64,000 nucleotides of DNA from Komagataella phaffii GS115 (GCF_000027005.1 NC_012966.1:744001-808000); one strand, 5' to 3'; numbered from the stretch's first letter, positions 1-9,284 are shown. Program-made: numbers and translations. Notes: generated by a model from the letters alone, not told the origin.

Positions 1-1
1 G

Positions 2-3000
2 GTTCCATCGCTCGCTGAGGCCTCTGCTGTCTCGCCCTTTGGTCTCCCCACTGACCCAGAATCGCTGTACGGAACGACCCTGACATCGGCCCACACTGTG
101 ATCACTACTGTGCCTTATTATTTGTCAGATAGATTGTTTAGTTATGCAGCTCCTGGTGCGGATGGTGCCTTAGATGCTGCTGCTCATCTGTGGAGGACAT
201 ATTTAAGACCTAACGCTCAAGGAAATGTGCCTCATTTAACCAGATTTGATATCAGATCTGGTGCTTCCAATGCCATTTTGGGTTATCTGTCAGGGCTAGA
301 GCCTTCCGCTGTGGTGCCTGTTTTAGTTCCTGGCGCTGCTTTGACTTATATGCGCCCTGTTCTGGCTGAGCGTAGGGACTCACCTGTACCAGTCGCTTTC
401 AATGTTTCTGCATTGGATTATGATTTTGAAACCTCTACCCTGGTGTCCAACTATGTTGAACCATTGAATGCTGCCCGTTATTTGGGTTACTCTGTGTTCA
501 CTCCATTGAGCAAAAACGAGGCTCAAAGCATCGCCATTTTAACTCATGCGCTGGCCAACATTGAGCCAACCCTCAATTTGTACGATGGCCCTTCTTACCT
601 CAAACAATCTGGAAAAATCGAAGGCATATTAACTGGTGAAAAGCTGTTCCAGCTTTACCAGAAACTGCTAGCTGAGATCCCTTCTTGGTCGAAAATAGAG
701 TCCTACAAGAGACCTGCTGCTGCTTTAGCCTCCTTGAGCAAACTCACCGGTTCTAGACTGAAATCTTTCGAATACGCCGGCCACAATTCACCTTCGACCG
801 TTTTTGTTATCCATGGATCAGTAGAATCTGAACTTTTGTTGCACACTGTAGAACGCTTTGCTGAGAAAGACGTCCAAATTGGCGCTATTGCAGTTAGAGT
901 TCCGCTCCCCTTCAATATTGACGAGTTTGCTTCTTCTTTTCCATCTTCTACCAGAAGAATTGTCGTCATTGGCCAGGTTCAAAGCTCTTCTTCTTCTTCT
1001 TTAAAGAAAGATGTCGCTGCCTCTTTGTTCTGGAAACTCGGTGCTTCTGCTCCAGCTGTCGCAGAGTTTGTCTATGAGCCAAGCTTCAATTGGAGTAGCG
1101 ATTCCTTGGAGTCGATTATTGCCTCTTATGAAGTCCTTCCAAAATCAACCTCAGCCACCAAAGGAGACTACATTTTCTGGACCGCTGACAATGGTCGTTT
1201 TGCGGAAGTTGCTTCCAAGATTGCCTATTCCTTTTCACTTAGGGATGACAACAAGCTAAGTTACAGAGCAAAATTTGACAATATCAATGGTGCGGGCGTA
1301 CTGCAGGCTCAACTAAGAACTAATTCTCTTGTTGCCACCGATATTGATGCGGCAGACATTGTCTTCGTAGAGGGTTTCAAGTTGTTGCAAGCCTTCGATG
1401 TGGTTTCAACCGCCAAAGAAGGTGCTACGTTAATTATTGCATCTTCAGACTCAATTGAAGATTTGGACAAGGTTGTAGAGTCATTTCCCACTACTTTCAA
1501 ACGTGATGCTGCTACAAAGAATTTGAAGATTCTTCTCATCGACTTGGCATCTGTTGGTGAGCAGGAAGGTCTTGGTGCTAGAACGGGACCAATTGCTTGC
1601 CAGGCTATTTTTTATAGGGTTGCTCAACCTGAGTTGGCTGACCAGCTGACTCGTTACTTGTGGGAAGGAGCAGCCTCTGAGACTGAATTATTGGCTTCAG
1701 TTGTTGCTGAAGTTATTTCCAAAGTTGAAGAAGTTGGTATCAAGGAACTTTCCGTCGATAAAGAATGGGCCTCTCTTCCAACAGGGGAAGAAGAAGAAGT
1801 CATTTTACCCCCTAGACCGCTTGAAACTTCATTTGAGCCCAATCTTAGGGAATCTGCAATTGTCCCTCCTCCAGCCATCAGTTCCAAGCTCGAACTCTCA
1901 AAGAAACTCGTTTTCAAGGAGAGTTATGGTTTGACTAACAGCCTAAGACCTGACTTACCCGTTAGGAATTTTATCGTCAAAGTCAAGGAAAACAGACGTC
2001 TGACCCCCGACGATTACTCACGTAATATTTTCCATATTGAGTTCGATGTCTCTGGTACCGGATTGACTTATGACATTGGAGAAGCGCTTGGAATTCATGG
2101 TCGTAACGACCCTGCACTGGTCGAAGAGTTCATCCAATGGTATGGTCTCAATGGTGAAGACCTTATCGATGTTCCTTCTAGAGATGATCCTAACACATTA
2201 GAAACCCGGACCATCTTCCAGAGTTTGGTGGAAAACATTGATTTGTTTGGAAAACCACCTAAACGTTTCTACGAGGCATTGGCTCCATTCGCTCTTGACA
2301 GCAGTGAAAAAGCTAAATTGGAGAAATTGGCTTCTCCTGAAGGAGCTCCGCTGCTTAAGGCTTATCAAGAGGACGAATTTTACTCTTTTGCGGACATTTT
2401 GGAACTGTTCCCATCTGCCAAACCAACTGCCAGCGATTTGGTTCAGATTGTCTCTCCGCTGAAGAGACGTGAATACTCCATTGCTTCCTCTCAGAAGATG
2501 CATCCTAATGAGGTCCATCTGCTCATTGTTGTTGTCGATTGGATTGACAAAAGAGGTCGTCAAAGATTTGGACAGTGCTCCCATTACCTTTCTGAACTTA
2601 GTGTTGGGTCTGAACTGGTTGTCAGTGTTAAACCTTCGGTCATGAAGCTGCCACCATTGTCTACCCAGCCTATTGTTATGGCTGGTCTGGGTACAGGATT
2701 AGCCCCATTCAAGGCTTTCGTCGAAGAGAAAATCTGGCAGAAGCAACAAGGAATGGAGATTGGTGAAGTTTATCTGTATTTGGGTGCTCGTCACCGTAAA
2801 GAGGAATACCTGTATGGAGAATTGTGGGAAGCTTACATGGACGCCGGAATTGTCACACATGTAGGAGCTGCTTTCTCCAGAGACCAGCCTCACAAGATTT
2901 ACATTCAAGATCGTATTAGAGAGAACTTGAAAGAGTTGACCTCTGCCATCGCTGACAAGAATGGTTCTTTCTACCTATGTGGTCCAACTTGGCCAGTTCC

Positions 3001-3127
3001 GGACATTACGGCCTGTTTGCAAGATATCATCGAAAGTGATGCTGCTAGACGTGGAGTCAAGGTTGACGCTGACCATGAGATTGAGGAGATGAAGGAATCC
3101 GGTCGTTACATCTTAGAGGTTTATTAG
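2..3127 (+). CDS. MET10: Sulfite reductase [NADPH] flavoprotein subunit (5' partial)
   Basis: Flavoprotein subunit of NADPH-dependent sulfite reductase; it carries electrons from NADPH through FAD to the hemoprotein subunit, which reduces sulfite to sulfide in cytosolic sulfate assimilation. The frame is open to the left edge, with no in-frame ATG ahead of the homologous region, so the start lies outside and 1,041 codons are seen. The N-terminal part is the pyruvate-ferredoxin-oxidoreductase-like region typical of yeast Met10. The C-terminal part is a ferredoxin-reductase module with the FAD motif REYS (2468-2479), the NADPH-loop GLGTGLAPF (2684-2710) and the yeast-type end ILEVY. Similarity to S. 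cerevisiae Met10 runs along the whole length. In that family, expression follows sulfur-amino-acid limitation; no control site is visible here because the promoter is missing. Confidence 0.96.
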   Translation, partial: VPSLAEASAVSPFGLPTDPESLYGTTLTSAHTVITTVPYYLSDRLFSYAAPGADGALDAAAHLWRTYLRPNAQGNVPHLTRFDIRSGASNAILGYLSGLEPSAVVPVLVPGAALTYMRPVLAERRDSPVPVAFNVSALDYDFETSTLVSNYVEPLNAARYLGYSVFTPLSKNEAQSIAILTHALANIEPTLNLYDGPSYLKQSGKIEGILTGEKLFQLYQKLLAEIPSWSKIESYKRPAAALASLSKLTGSRLKSFEYAGHNSPSTVFVIHGSVESELLLHTVERFAEKDVQIGAIAVRVPLPFNIDEFASSFPSSTRRIVVIGQVQSSSSSSLKKDVAASLFWKLGASAPAVAEFVYEPSFNWSSDSLESIIASYEVLPKSTSATKGDYIFWTADNGRFAEVASKIAYSFSLRDDNKLSYRAKFDNINGAGVLQAQLRTNSLVATDIDAADIVFVEGFKLLQAFDVVSTAKEGATLIIASSDSIEDLDKVVESFPTTFKRDAATKNLKILLIDLASVGEQEGLGARTGPIACQAIFYRVAQPELADQLTRYLWEGAASETELLASVVAEVISKVEEVGIKELSVDKEWASLPTGEEEEVILPPRPLETSFEPNLRESAIVPPPAISSKLELSKKLVFKESYGLTNSLRPDLPVRNFIVKVKENRRLTPDDYSRNIFHIEFDVSGTGLTYDIGEALGIHGRNDPALVEEFIQWYGLNGEDLIDVPSRDDPNTLETRTIFQSLVENIDLFGKPPKRFYEALAPFALDSSEKAKLEKLASPEGAPLLKAYQEDEFYSFADILELFPSAKPTASDLVQIVSPLKRREYSIASSQKMHPNEVHLLIVVVDWIDKRGRQRFGQCSHYLSELSVGSELVVSVKPSVMKLPPLSTQPIVMAGLGTGLAPFKAFVEEKIWQKQQGMEIGEVYLYLGARHRKEEYLYGELWEAYMDAGIVTHVGAAFSRDQPHKIYIQDRIRENLKELTSAIADKNGSFYLCGPTWPVPDITACLQDIIESDAARRGVKVDADHEIEEMKESGRYILEVY

Positions 3128-3293
3128 AGAATTATGTAATCTCAAGCATTAATTTCAGTAGATCCCCGCGGCCTTTTCCGCGGCAAACTGTATATTCCCC
3201 ACCCATCGTGCGATAACAGAGCGATAAGCACAACTGCTAGTATTTATAAGTGATAGCTTTCCCATGGTCTTTAGTCTTTGACATGAACTTGTG

Positions 3294-5414
3294 ATGCTGT
3301 CTGGATGTGTGATTTCGGAGATTCACCAACAGGAATACGCTAATAATGAGTCCGAGATCTACTTGGATAACGCAGGAATGCCCATGTTTGCCAAATCAGT
3401 GCTGGCTGAATCAATGCAAATGATGATGTTGGGTCCTTGGGGCAATCCACATTCACAGTCTTTGGCTTCTCAGAGATCACAGGCGATGATCGATAAGACA
3501 AGATTGGATGTTTTGAATTGGTTTGGCGTTAAAGCTGAGCATTTCGGAGTGTGCTTTACCTTGAACAGCACCCATGCTGTGAAATTGCTATCTGAGGTGT
3601 TTTCAGACAAATTCCCTGAATTCAAATACTTTTATGAGAGAAACTCCCACACGTCTTTAATTGGTGTTAGAGAGCATTCTGGTGAGAGTCAAGTGTTTGA
3701 TCTAGACATCGAAACACCCTTGGCAGTCTCTGATGCCCCCACTCTGGTGTCGTGGTCTGGCCAATCTAACTTCAACGGTCAAAAGTTTCCAACCAACCTA
3801 CCTTTGAGAAACTCAGGCGATGCTTGTTTTAGACTTTTGGATGCTAGTTCACTGGCAGGATCTAATACTGTGAATCTGTCCGAATCTAATGCTGATTTCA
3901 TCGCCGTATCATTTTACAAAATTTTCGGCTGCCCAGATATGGGAGCTCTTATCTATAAGAAAGATCGAATGGCACAGATTGCTAGATCGAAGAGATACTT
4001 TGGAGGAGGAACTGTTGATGCTTTGAATTTGGATGGCTTCGTCAAAAGAAAAGAAGACCTAACTTTGTTATTAGAAGATGGTACCATCCCAGTTCATTCC
4101 ATCATTCAACTTCAGTGCGCTATGAATGTGCATCACAGGTTGTTTGGAAGTATGAATCAGGTATCATGGTACTTGAAAACTCTGACAGAATATGCTGTGA
4201 ACAGGTTAACAAGTTTGAAATATTCAAATCGTAGGCCACAGGTAATATTGTACAGATCTGGATTGAATGAGTATGGACCAATTCTGTCATTTTCTTTATT
4301 GAGTGAGTCTGGTAGAGTTTTAGGTTACTATGATTTTGACAAATTCGTCTCAGCAAGAGGAATTGCCCTTCGTACGGGAACCTTATGCAATATTGGAGGA
4401 GTTTCCAAATTTTTGAACCAGTCTAACGAACAAATCGTAAAGAACTCAAATTTAGGGCATAAATGTGGCGATTCAATGGATGTTATCAACGGAAATGCAA
4501 CAGGTGTTGTAAGGATAAGTTTTGGAATGTGCAATTCCTTTCAGCACATTGACTTTTTGACGGAGTGTATTTCAGACTTTTTGAGTGATTCATTGGCAAT
4601 AGAAGCAACTCTGGCGCATGAAAAAGTTCCATGTACAATAGAACAGATAACAATCTATCCTATCAAATCATGCCCTGGTTTTGATGTGCCTAGACATACA
4701 GCATGGAATGTGACATCTACAGGACTGGAGTTTGATAGGCAGTTTTGTTTGATTAATTTAATGACGAACACAGTTATGCAATTGAAGTCATTTCCCAAGA
4801 TGGTGAAGCTACTACCTATACTGGACAGAGAAAACATGGTTTTGCGGTTCAAGAACGATCCGACCATTCAAGTGTCATTGCACGACGATAGGAAACACAG
4901 TACAAAAAAAATTGAAAGTGGGGGCAAAGCCTATGAATGTATCATGGATAAAGCAATTTTAGACTTTTTGTACGATACAGTGAAGACTGAGTGCTGCCTG
5001 GCAAGGCTGGTACCTACAAAAGTGAACACAAGTCTCCAAAATAAATCAGCTTTCCTTTTCATCAGTGCACCCAGTCTGGAAGAAGTTGAGAGAACCCATG
5101 GAGGTGGTCTTTTACGATCACGATTCAGAGCCAACTTTTTGGTGAAAGGCAAGATGCTGTCTCCCTTTATCGAGGATACCTGGAGTAGGATAGAAATACC
5201 CGAAAGAAGAATGGATCTAACAGTAACTGAGAAATGTGGCCGATGTCATATGATCACCATCGATGATTCTGGAGGGAGAGATTTTGGACTCTTCAAGGAG
5301 CTGAGTCAAACGAGAAAACAGCAAGGAAAAATCTACTTTGGAATCAACGTTGATATGGCCGACTCAAAAGCCGGAACTGTACTCGTCGGGGATGAAATCT
5401 TAGGGGTGCCATAA
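3294..5414 (+). CDS. Molybdenum cofactor sulfurase (NifS-like plus MOSC domains)
   Basis: Predicted to exchange the oxo ligand of molybdenum cofactor for sulfur, which activates xanthine dehydrogenase and aldehyde oxidase in organisms that have them. The 706-residue protein has a class V aminotransferase domain with the PLP lysine in SFYKIFG (K209) and the persulfide cysteine in RTGTLCNIGG (C365). A C-terminal MOSC region from about residue 443 carries the typical CGRCHM motif (C648, C651). The N-terminal YLDNAG and GNPHSQS blocks match the family. It is shorter than plant and Aspergillus HxB-type enzymes (usually over 800 residues) but keeps both domains. The start is the ATG at 3294; a GTG precedes it. 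S. cerevisiae has no orthologue. MET10 upstream, on the same strand, is sulfur-related, but the link may be chance. Confidence 0.88.
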   Translation: MLSGCVISEIHQQEYANNESEIYLDNAGMPMFAKSVLAESMQMMMLGPWGNPHSQSLASQRSQAMIDKTRLDVLNWFGVKAEHFGVCFTLNSTHAVKLLSEVFSDKFPEFKYFYERNSHTSLIGVREHSGESQVFDLDIETPLAVSDAPTLVSWSGQSNFNGQKFPTNLPLRNSGDACFRLLDASSLAGSNTVNLSESNADFIAVSFYKIFGCPDMGALIYKKDRMAQIARSKRYFGGGTVDALNLDGFVKRKEDLTLLLEDGTIPVHSIIQLQCAMNVHHRLFGSMNQVSWYLKTLTEYAVNRLTSLKYSNRRPQVILYRSGLNEYGPILSFSLLSESGRVLGYYDFDKFVSARGIALRTGTLCNIGGVSKFLNQSNEQIVKNSNLGHKCGDSMDVINGNATGVVRISFGMCNSFQHIDFLTECISDFLSDSLAIEATLAHEKVPCTIEQITIYPIKSCPGFDVPRHTAWNVTSTGLEFDRQFCLINLMTNTVMQLKSFPKMVKLLPILDRENMVLRFKNDPTIQVSLHDDRKHSTKKIESGGKAYECIMDKAILDFLYDTVKTECCLARLVPTKVNTSLQNKSAFLFISAPSLEEVERTHGGGLLRSRFRANFLVKGKMLSPFIEDTWSRIEIPERRMDLTVTEKCGRCHMITIDDSGGRDFGLFKELSQTRKQQGKIYFGINVDMADSKAGTVLVGDEILGVP

Positions 5415-5535
5415 CATAAAAGTTCATATACATACATACTAATACTAATTCAGAGCACGCGCGCGCATCTTAAATAATATTTGGGGATCTCTGCTAGGGG
5501 ACCGCACGATTTTCCTCTACAGCTCGTTATCCACT

Positions 5536-5904
5536 ATGAGTCAAGAAGAGCTAGACAGAGTGTCGGATATGTTGGTAGGTCCGCTACCGTTTAAAAACCC
5601 CAACTGGCACCGGAAAAAGAAGTATAAGCCGGCTAGACAGTTAATCAATGATGAACAGAAGCGCATCAACTCGAAAGAGAACAGAACGTTTGATGAGGTT
5701 AACTACTTTACAGTCCAGGCACCTCCTTCTTTGAAGCCACGAAAGACGTATTGCGACATAACGGGGCTCCCTACCAGCTACCGTGCTCCTCATAGCCAGA
5801 TAAGATTCTACAACATGGAGGTTTACGAGGTGGTGAAAAATATGGCCTCTGGTGTAGATCAACAGTACCTTGGGTTGAGAGGAGCAAATGTCGTTCTGCG
5901 GTGA
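5536..5904 (+). CDS. IES6: INO80 chromatin-remodelling complex subunit Ies6
   Basis: Small nuclear subunit of the INO80 complex; it works with Arp5 in nucleosome sliding and histone H2A.Z exchange. The 122-residue product is basic in its N-terminal half. It ends in a YL1-C domain (about residues 73-122) with YCDITG, the IRFYN block, and GVDQQYLGLRGAN, which are hallmarks of Ies6. It is shorter than S. cerevisiae Ies6 (166 residues), mostly by loss of N-terminal sequence. The gene starts 121 bp after the Moco sulfurase stop and is convergent with TCA17 (33 bp between stops). An alternating GCGCGC tract lies near 5458-5466 in its short promoter. Confidence 0.92.
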   Translation: MSQEELDRVSDMLVGPLPFKNPNWHRKKKYKPARQLINDEQKRINSKENRTFDEVNYFTVQAPPSLKPRKTYCDITGLPTSYRAPHSQIRFYNMEVYEVVKNMASGVDQQYLGLRGANVVLR

Positions 5905-5937
5905 AAGGGTATATATTATGTTATGTTAATGCAAAAA

Positions 5938-6506
5938 TTAAGTACTTTTGGTGTTCCAATTCTCCACTATTGTTTTAATGGTGGAGTCAAATTTGGGTGT
6001 ATTAATCATCAAATCCTGTTTATCTATCGACTGGAAAGGATTGAATATCACCCGGAGATAAGATCTGTGAATCTGAGCAAACAATGGATCCAGTCTCTCT
6101 GAAATATCTATCTTGGAATCTGTTCCCACCACTATCTTCAGCCCAGTGCTTGTGAGGAGTCCAAAGACTGAAACCCCGTCTTCCACGAACAACTGGCTGC
6201 ATCTATTGTTCTCCTGTGGTTCGAAAAAAGGCGATTCAAAAATGTCCAGAGCCATGTGAGATAAAAAGTTGTATTTCAATAGCTCATTGGTGTTTCTCTC
6301 TTCAATAAAGGAGGGTGGAGGTTCAACTGACGAGTCTTTCAACTTCAAATGTTTTACAGACTCCAACTCATGTTCCAATGGTGAAAATGGCTGCATATAC
6401 AAAGGCCGATTCTATTCTCAGTTAGCTATGAGACAGTTAGACAATAACGCTTTCTACTTACATCCCTGGCGATCAGGGCGACAAACAGTACCCTCTGGTC
6501 AGACAT
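5938..6506 (-). CDS. TCA17: TRAPP complex subunit Tca17, two exons
   Basis: Sedlin-like (TRAPPC2L) subunit of the TRAPP II tethering complex acting at the late Golgi. The coding region is complement(join(5938..6411,6462..6506)) and gives 172 residues. Exon 1 (15 codons) supplies the first beta-strand, MSDQRVLFVALIARD. Exon 2 continues NRPLYMQPFSP and later LLKYNFLSHMALDIFES and GVSVFGLLTSTGLKIVVG, which align with yeast Tca17. Without splicing the protein would lack the first strand of the longin-type fold. The intron (6412-6461) has donor GTAAGT, a CTAAC branch and acceptor TAG. Convergent with IES6. Confidence 0.88.
6412..6461 (-). other. TCA17: Intron of TCA17 (50 nt)
   Basis: On the minus strand it begins GTAAGT, contains GCTAACTGA near the 3' end as branch site, and ends AATAG. 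Removing it joins two in-frame pieces (phase 0) that together match the sedlin-family N-terminus. At 50 nt it is near the lower size limit for yeast introns. Confidence 0.87.
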
Positions 6507-6613
6507 TTGAGGATGGTTATAGGAAAGCAAGTCGCAGGATTCAGGTCTTGTGCGCGCACACTTCAGATAACCACTAACTTTTTAGACTAAGTGTATATAA
6601 TAATTAAATGACT

Positions 6614-7558
6614 CTATACCGCTGGCTCGTCTCCGTCTGAAATGTAGACATCAGGATTGTCATTGTTTCTATAAAGCCAAAACTGGAAAAAAATAAAGGA
6701 ATCCTCAAATATAGTTCCGAAGGAACCTAACAGCCAACTTAGGTTCAGGATGACGTATTCCCAGTCGCTTCTGTATAGGACGATTTGCAACGAGTAGGTC
6801 AGGTTTCCCACAGTGGAAAAGATGAAAAATAACAAACTCAAACCCTTGCATGATTTCTTGACGTAATTTTGGTAGATTTGAGGCAATCTTGCCGTGAGGT
6901 AGAGAGTAGCAGATATGTAACCCAAAATTTGTGGTCCTAGTCGAATCTTCTCATGAGGAAGATCATCTCCGTCACCCGGTGTATGATGTGTTGTCTCACC
7001 GGAGAAGAAATAGCCAGATGCACCAGCCAAGAGCACAAACAAAACTGGAAGAACTATGTTGGTGAATATGTGTTTTCTGTTGTCACTTAGAACCTGAACC
7101 TCGATGGATGAGCGTCTTCTTGACCTTGAAGAATGACGACGGTTGACGAGTGCACTGGTCTCATCAATGGTAATCGAGCCTGAACGATGAGAGTGCGTGC
7201 TATTAAGATGAAGATGATGATGACGATGGTGTTTTGGATAGATGTAGGTGTAGTAGTAATAAGAGAAACCAATGAGGAAATCAGCTAAGCAATACCAAAT
7301 TGCTAGTAGGATCACCTGAGGTAACAAGTTGGCCCAGAGAGCACCAATTAGGTTGGCAACGTCCCCCAAAAACCACAAGGCGATGAACTCTATAGAGATT
7401 CCCTCTGCACTCTTATACTTCCACTGTTCCACTAGTTGCGGTAACAGTAACACAATCCAGCATGCTAAAGACGTTGAACCGGCAATACCGGAGAGAGCTT
7501 CCCTTAATGTGGGGGAGTCCCCACCAAACATCTCCGAAAGAGCAGTAACGCTTAACAT
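6614..7558 (-). CDS. PQ-loop vacuolar amino acid transporter (Ypq/Rtc2 type)
   Basis: Predicted seven-helix membrane protein of the PQ-loop family; yeast Ypq1-3 move basic amino acids across the vacuolar membrane. The 314-residue product has two PQ-loop repeats, LLLPQLVEQW (near residue 38) and ARLPQIYQNY (near residue 230). They are separated by a polar His/Ser/Arg-rich loop (about residues 105-165) with a run of histidines. The start is the ATG at 7558, because the upstream extension begins at TTG. It is divergent from the eL8 gene, and the two share a 185-bp promoter region. Which Ypq paralogue it matches cannot be settled by eye. Confidence 0.85.
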   Translation of the reverse strand: MLSVTALSEMFGGDSPTLREALSGIAGSTSLACWIVLLLPQLVEQWKYKSAEGISIEFIALWFLGDVANLIGALWANLLPQVILLAIWYCLADFLIGFSYYYYTYIYPKHHRHHHLHLNSTHSHRSGSITIDETSALVNRRHSSRSRRRSSIEVQVLSDNRKHIFTNIVLPVLFVLLAGASGYFFSGETTHHTPGDGDDLPHEKIRLGPQILGYISATLYLTARLPQIYQNYVKKSCKGLSLLFFIFSTVGNLTYSLQIVLYRSDWEYVILNLSWLLGSFGTIFEDSFIFFQFWLYRNNDNPDVYISDGDEPAV

Positions 7559-7743
7559 AAGCAGGGGTCGGTTCAATTACTGCGATGATATGGGAAAGGA
7601 AAGCAGCTCAACGCGCTTAAAGTCACACAGTTGCCCGAAATGGGAGAAGATGTCGGAGGTGATTCACCGTTCGCGAATTTTCCTAAAAGGAGTTTCCAGT
7701 TCTGAAAATTTTTTTTCACTCAAATCCACAACCATATCCTAAG

Positions 7744-8713
7744 ATGGCCGTAAGTATCAAAAGCTAAAGGAAGACGCTGGTGTTCCCTAGTCACATGTGA
7801 CTGAGGAACATGCTCGTCTCTCCAAAGTCCATCCAAGACCCCGGGTAGATGGGTATGTTTTTCTTTGTTCACAAGGCTGAGTTTCCCTTATGAGAAACTT
7901 TAGAGGAGTTCTAGCTGTTATTAGCCATGATTAATAACAAATATATATTAACAACTCCTTGATGACCAGTCCTTAAACAATGACTCTACCGCTCCTTTAG
8001 CTTCGAAAAGAAACAACGTTGCTGTCCTGGATGATTCTATTGACAGCAACCTTGTTGCTCCACAGACCACTGAGGTTGCCCAGAAAGCTGCCCAATGGCC
8101 TGCTAACGTTAGACTGCAAAGACAGAAGAAGATCCTGTACCAAAGACTCAAGGTTCCTCCAGCTATCGCTCAATTCACCAACACTTTGGACAGAAACACT
8201 GCTGCTCAAACTTTCAAGTTGTTCAACAAGTACAGACCTGAGACTTACGAACAGAAGCAGGAGAGACTCACCAGAGAGGCTGCTGCCATCGCTGATGGTA
8301 AGAAGAAGGAGGATGTTTCCTCTAAGCCTTACGTTGTCAAGTTCGGTTTAAACCATGTTGTTGCTTTGATTGAGAACAAAAAGCCTAAACTTGTTTTGAT
8401 TGCCCATGATGTTGACCCTATTGAGCTTGTTGTCTTTTTGCCTGCTCTGTGTAGAAAGATGGGGGTTCCATATGCGATTGTGAAGGGTAAGGCCAGATTG
8501 GGTACTTTGATTCATAGAAGCACAGCTACCGTTGCCGCTTTGGTTGATGTCAAGCCGGAAGACGAGGCTGAGTTGGCTCAATTGGTCTCTGCTATCAACA
8601 AGAACTTCACTGAGAAATACGAAGAATCCAGAAAGAAGTGGGGTGGAGGTATCTTGAGTGCTGAATCCCAGGCCAAGGCTGCTGCCAAAGCCAAGCTTCT
8701 CGAAGAGAAATAA
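7744..8713 (+). CDS. RPL8: 60S ribosomal protein eL8 (yeast L8), two exons, unusual N-terminus
   Basis: Large-subunit ribosomal protein eL8 (L7Ae family), which binds 25S/5.8S rRNA. The coding region is join(7744..7749,7970..8713), 249 residues against 256 in S. cerevisiae. Exon 1 is only ATG-GCC. Exon 2 has no usable in-frame ATG before base 8459, so the splice is needed. From about residue 45 the match is very strong: VRLQRQKK, the NKYRPET block, [28 protein letters not shown] and KARLGTL. Before that, the block KNFGIGQ...QPKRNLSRFVKWP that most eukaryotic eL8 proteins share is absent and replaced by an acidic, unrelated sequence ending QKAAQWP. Either this gene has a diverged N-terminus, or it is one of two paralogues. 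Confidence 0.85.
7750..7969 (+). other. RPL8: Intron of the eL8 gene (220 nt)
   Basis: Donor GTAAGT directly follows ATG-GCC; the branch candidate is TTAAC (within ATTAACAAC, about 7948-7955) and the acceptor is ACCAG at 7965-7969. An in-frame TAA at 7949-7951 shows that exon 2 must begin after it, and this is the only AG that keeps phase 0. A perfect 14-bp palindrome (AGTCACATGTGACT) lies inside. No convincing snoRNA boxes were seen. Confidence 0.8.
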
Positions 8714-9104
8714 CTTCTGTATAGTATTAATAGTAATTGAGCATTAGAAAGAGGACAGTGGCTAGTGGGGAGGCTCCTGAGATCAAATCTTCAGAATGCG
8801 TATTGGCCTTCTTAGACACTATGTTACACCAAATTGTTTAATCACGTGCGTTTATACAGGGCGCCATCACCACAACACCACTTTGTCATCCTGGAAAAAA
8901 AATGTAATTCTCACCACTCCTGACTCAACACCAAACCACCGTAAGAAGTAAGTGAATATCATCAGGGATCTAGCGTCATATCGATCCAAGTCAAGAAAGC
9001 AGCATTCCCAAAGAGGTTACATTTTGTTGCTTATCAGATCCGAATTTCACCGCTCTACTCCCCTTCAAGGCAAAGCCCAACTAAGTTACTAACAATTTTC
9101 AAAG
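8714..9104 (+). other. eL8-eL29 intergenic region and eL29 leader
   Basis: No further gene is seen. It holds a CACGTG E-box (near 8844), a long pyrimidine/adenine-rich leader, and intron-like signals just before the eL29 start (described separately). Confidence 0.5.
8948..9104 (+). other. Candidate 5'-UTR intron before eL29
   Basis: A GTAAGT donor-like site at 8948, a perfect TACTAAC at 9087-9093 and an AG at 9103-9104 abut the eL29 ATG at 9105. The order and spacing (branch to acceptor about 12 nt) suit a yeast intron of 157 nt wholly in the leader. The acceptor AAAG is weaker than CAG or TAG, so this stays a prediction. Confidence 0.45.
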
Positions 9105-9284
9105 ATGTCTAAGTCTAAGAACCACACAAACCACAACCAGAACTACAAGGCCCACCGTAACGGTATCAAGAAGGTCAAGTTTGACAGATCTTTGCGTTTG
9201 AAGAACATCGATCCTAAGTTCAGAAGAAACCTGAAGTTTTCTCAGGTTGGTAACCGTAAGGCCGCCGCTGCTAAGACTGCTTAG
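9105..9284 (+). CDS. RPL29: 60S ribosomal protein eL29
   Basis: A 59-codon gene. The product starts MSKSKNHTNHNQ and continues YKAHRNGIKK and IDPKFRRNLKF, the diagnostic blocks of eL29. The length equals that of S. cerevisiae Rpl29 (59 residues). The protein is strongly basic and sits on the large subunit near the peptidyl-transferase region and the joining-factor interface. Codons are the highly biased kind (GGT, AAG, GTT) expected of ribosomal protein genes. It lies in tandem with eL8, on the same strand. A possible leader intron ends right at the start codon. Confidence 0.93.
   Translation: MSKSKNHTNHNQNYKAHRNGIKKVKFDRSLRLKNIDPKFRRNLKFSQVGNRKAAAAKTA

Noticed and set aside
7658..7743. Specific Rap1/Fhl1-type promoter elements of the eL8 gene
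   Set aside because: No convincing consensus site was visible in the 185-bp divergent spacer.
7750..7969. snoRNA inside the eL8 intron
   Set aside because: Vertebrate eL8 introns host box C/D snoRNAs, but here no TGATGA box pairs with a CTGA box at a suitable distance; the only TGATGA is in the acceptor region.
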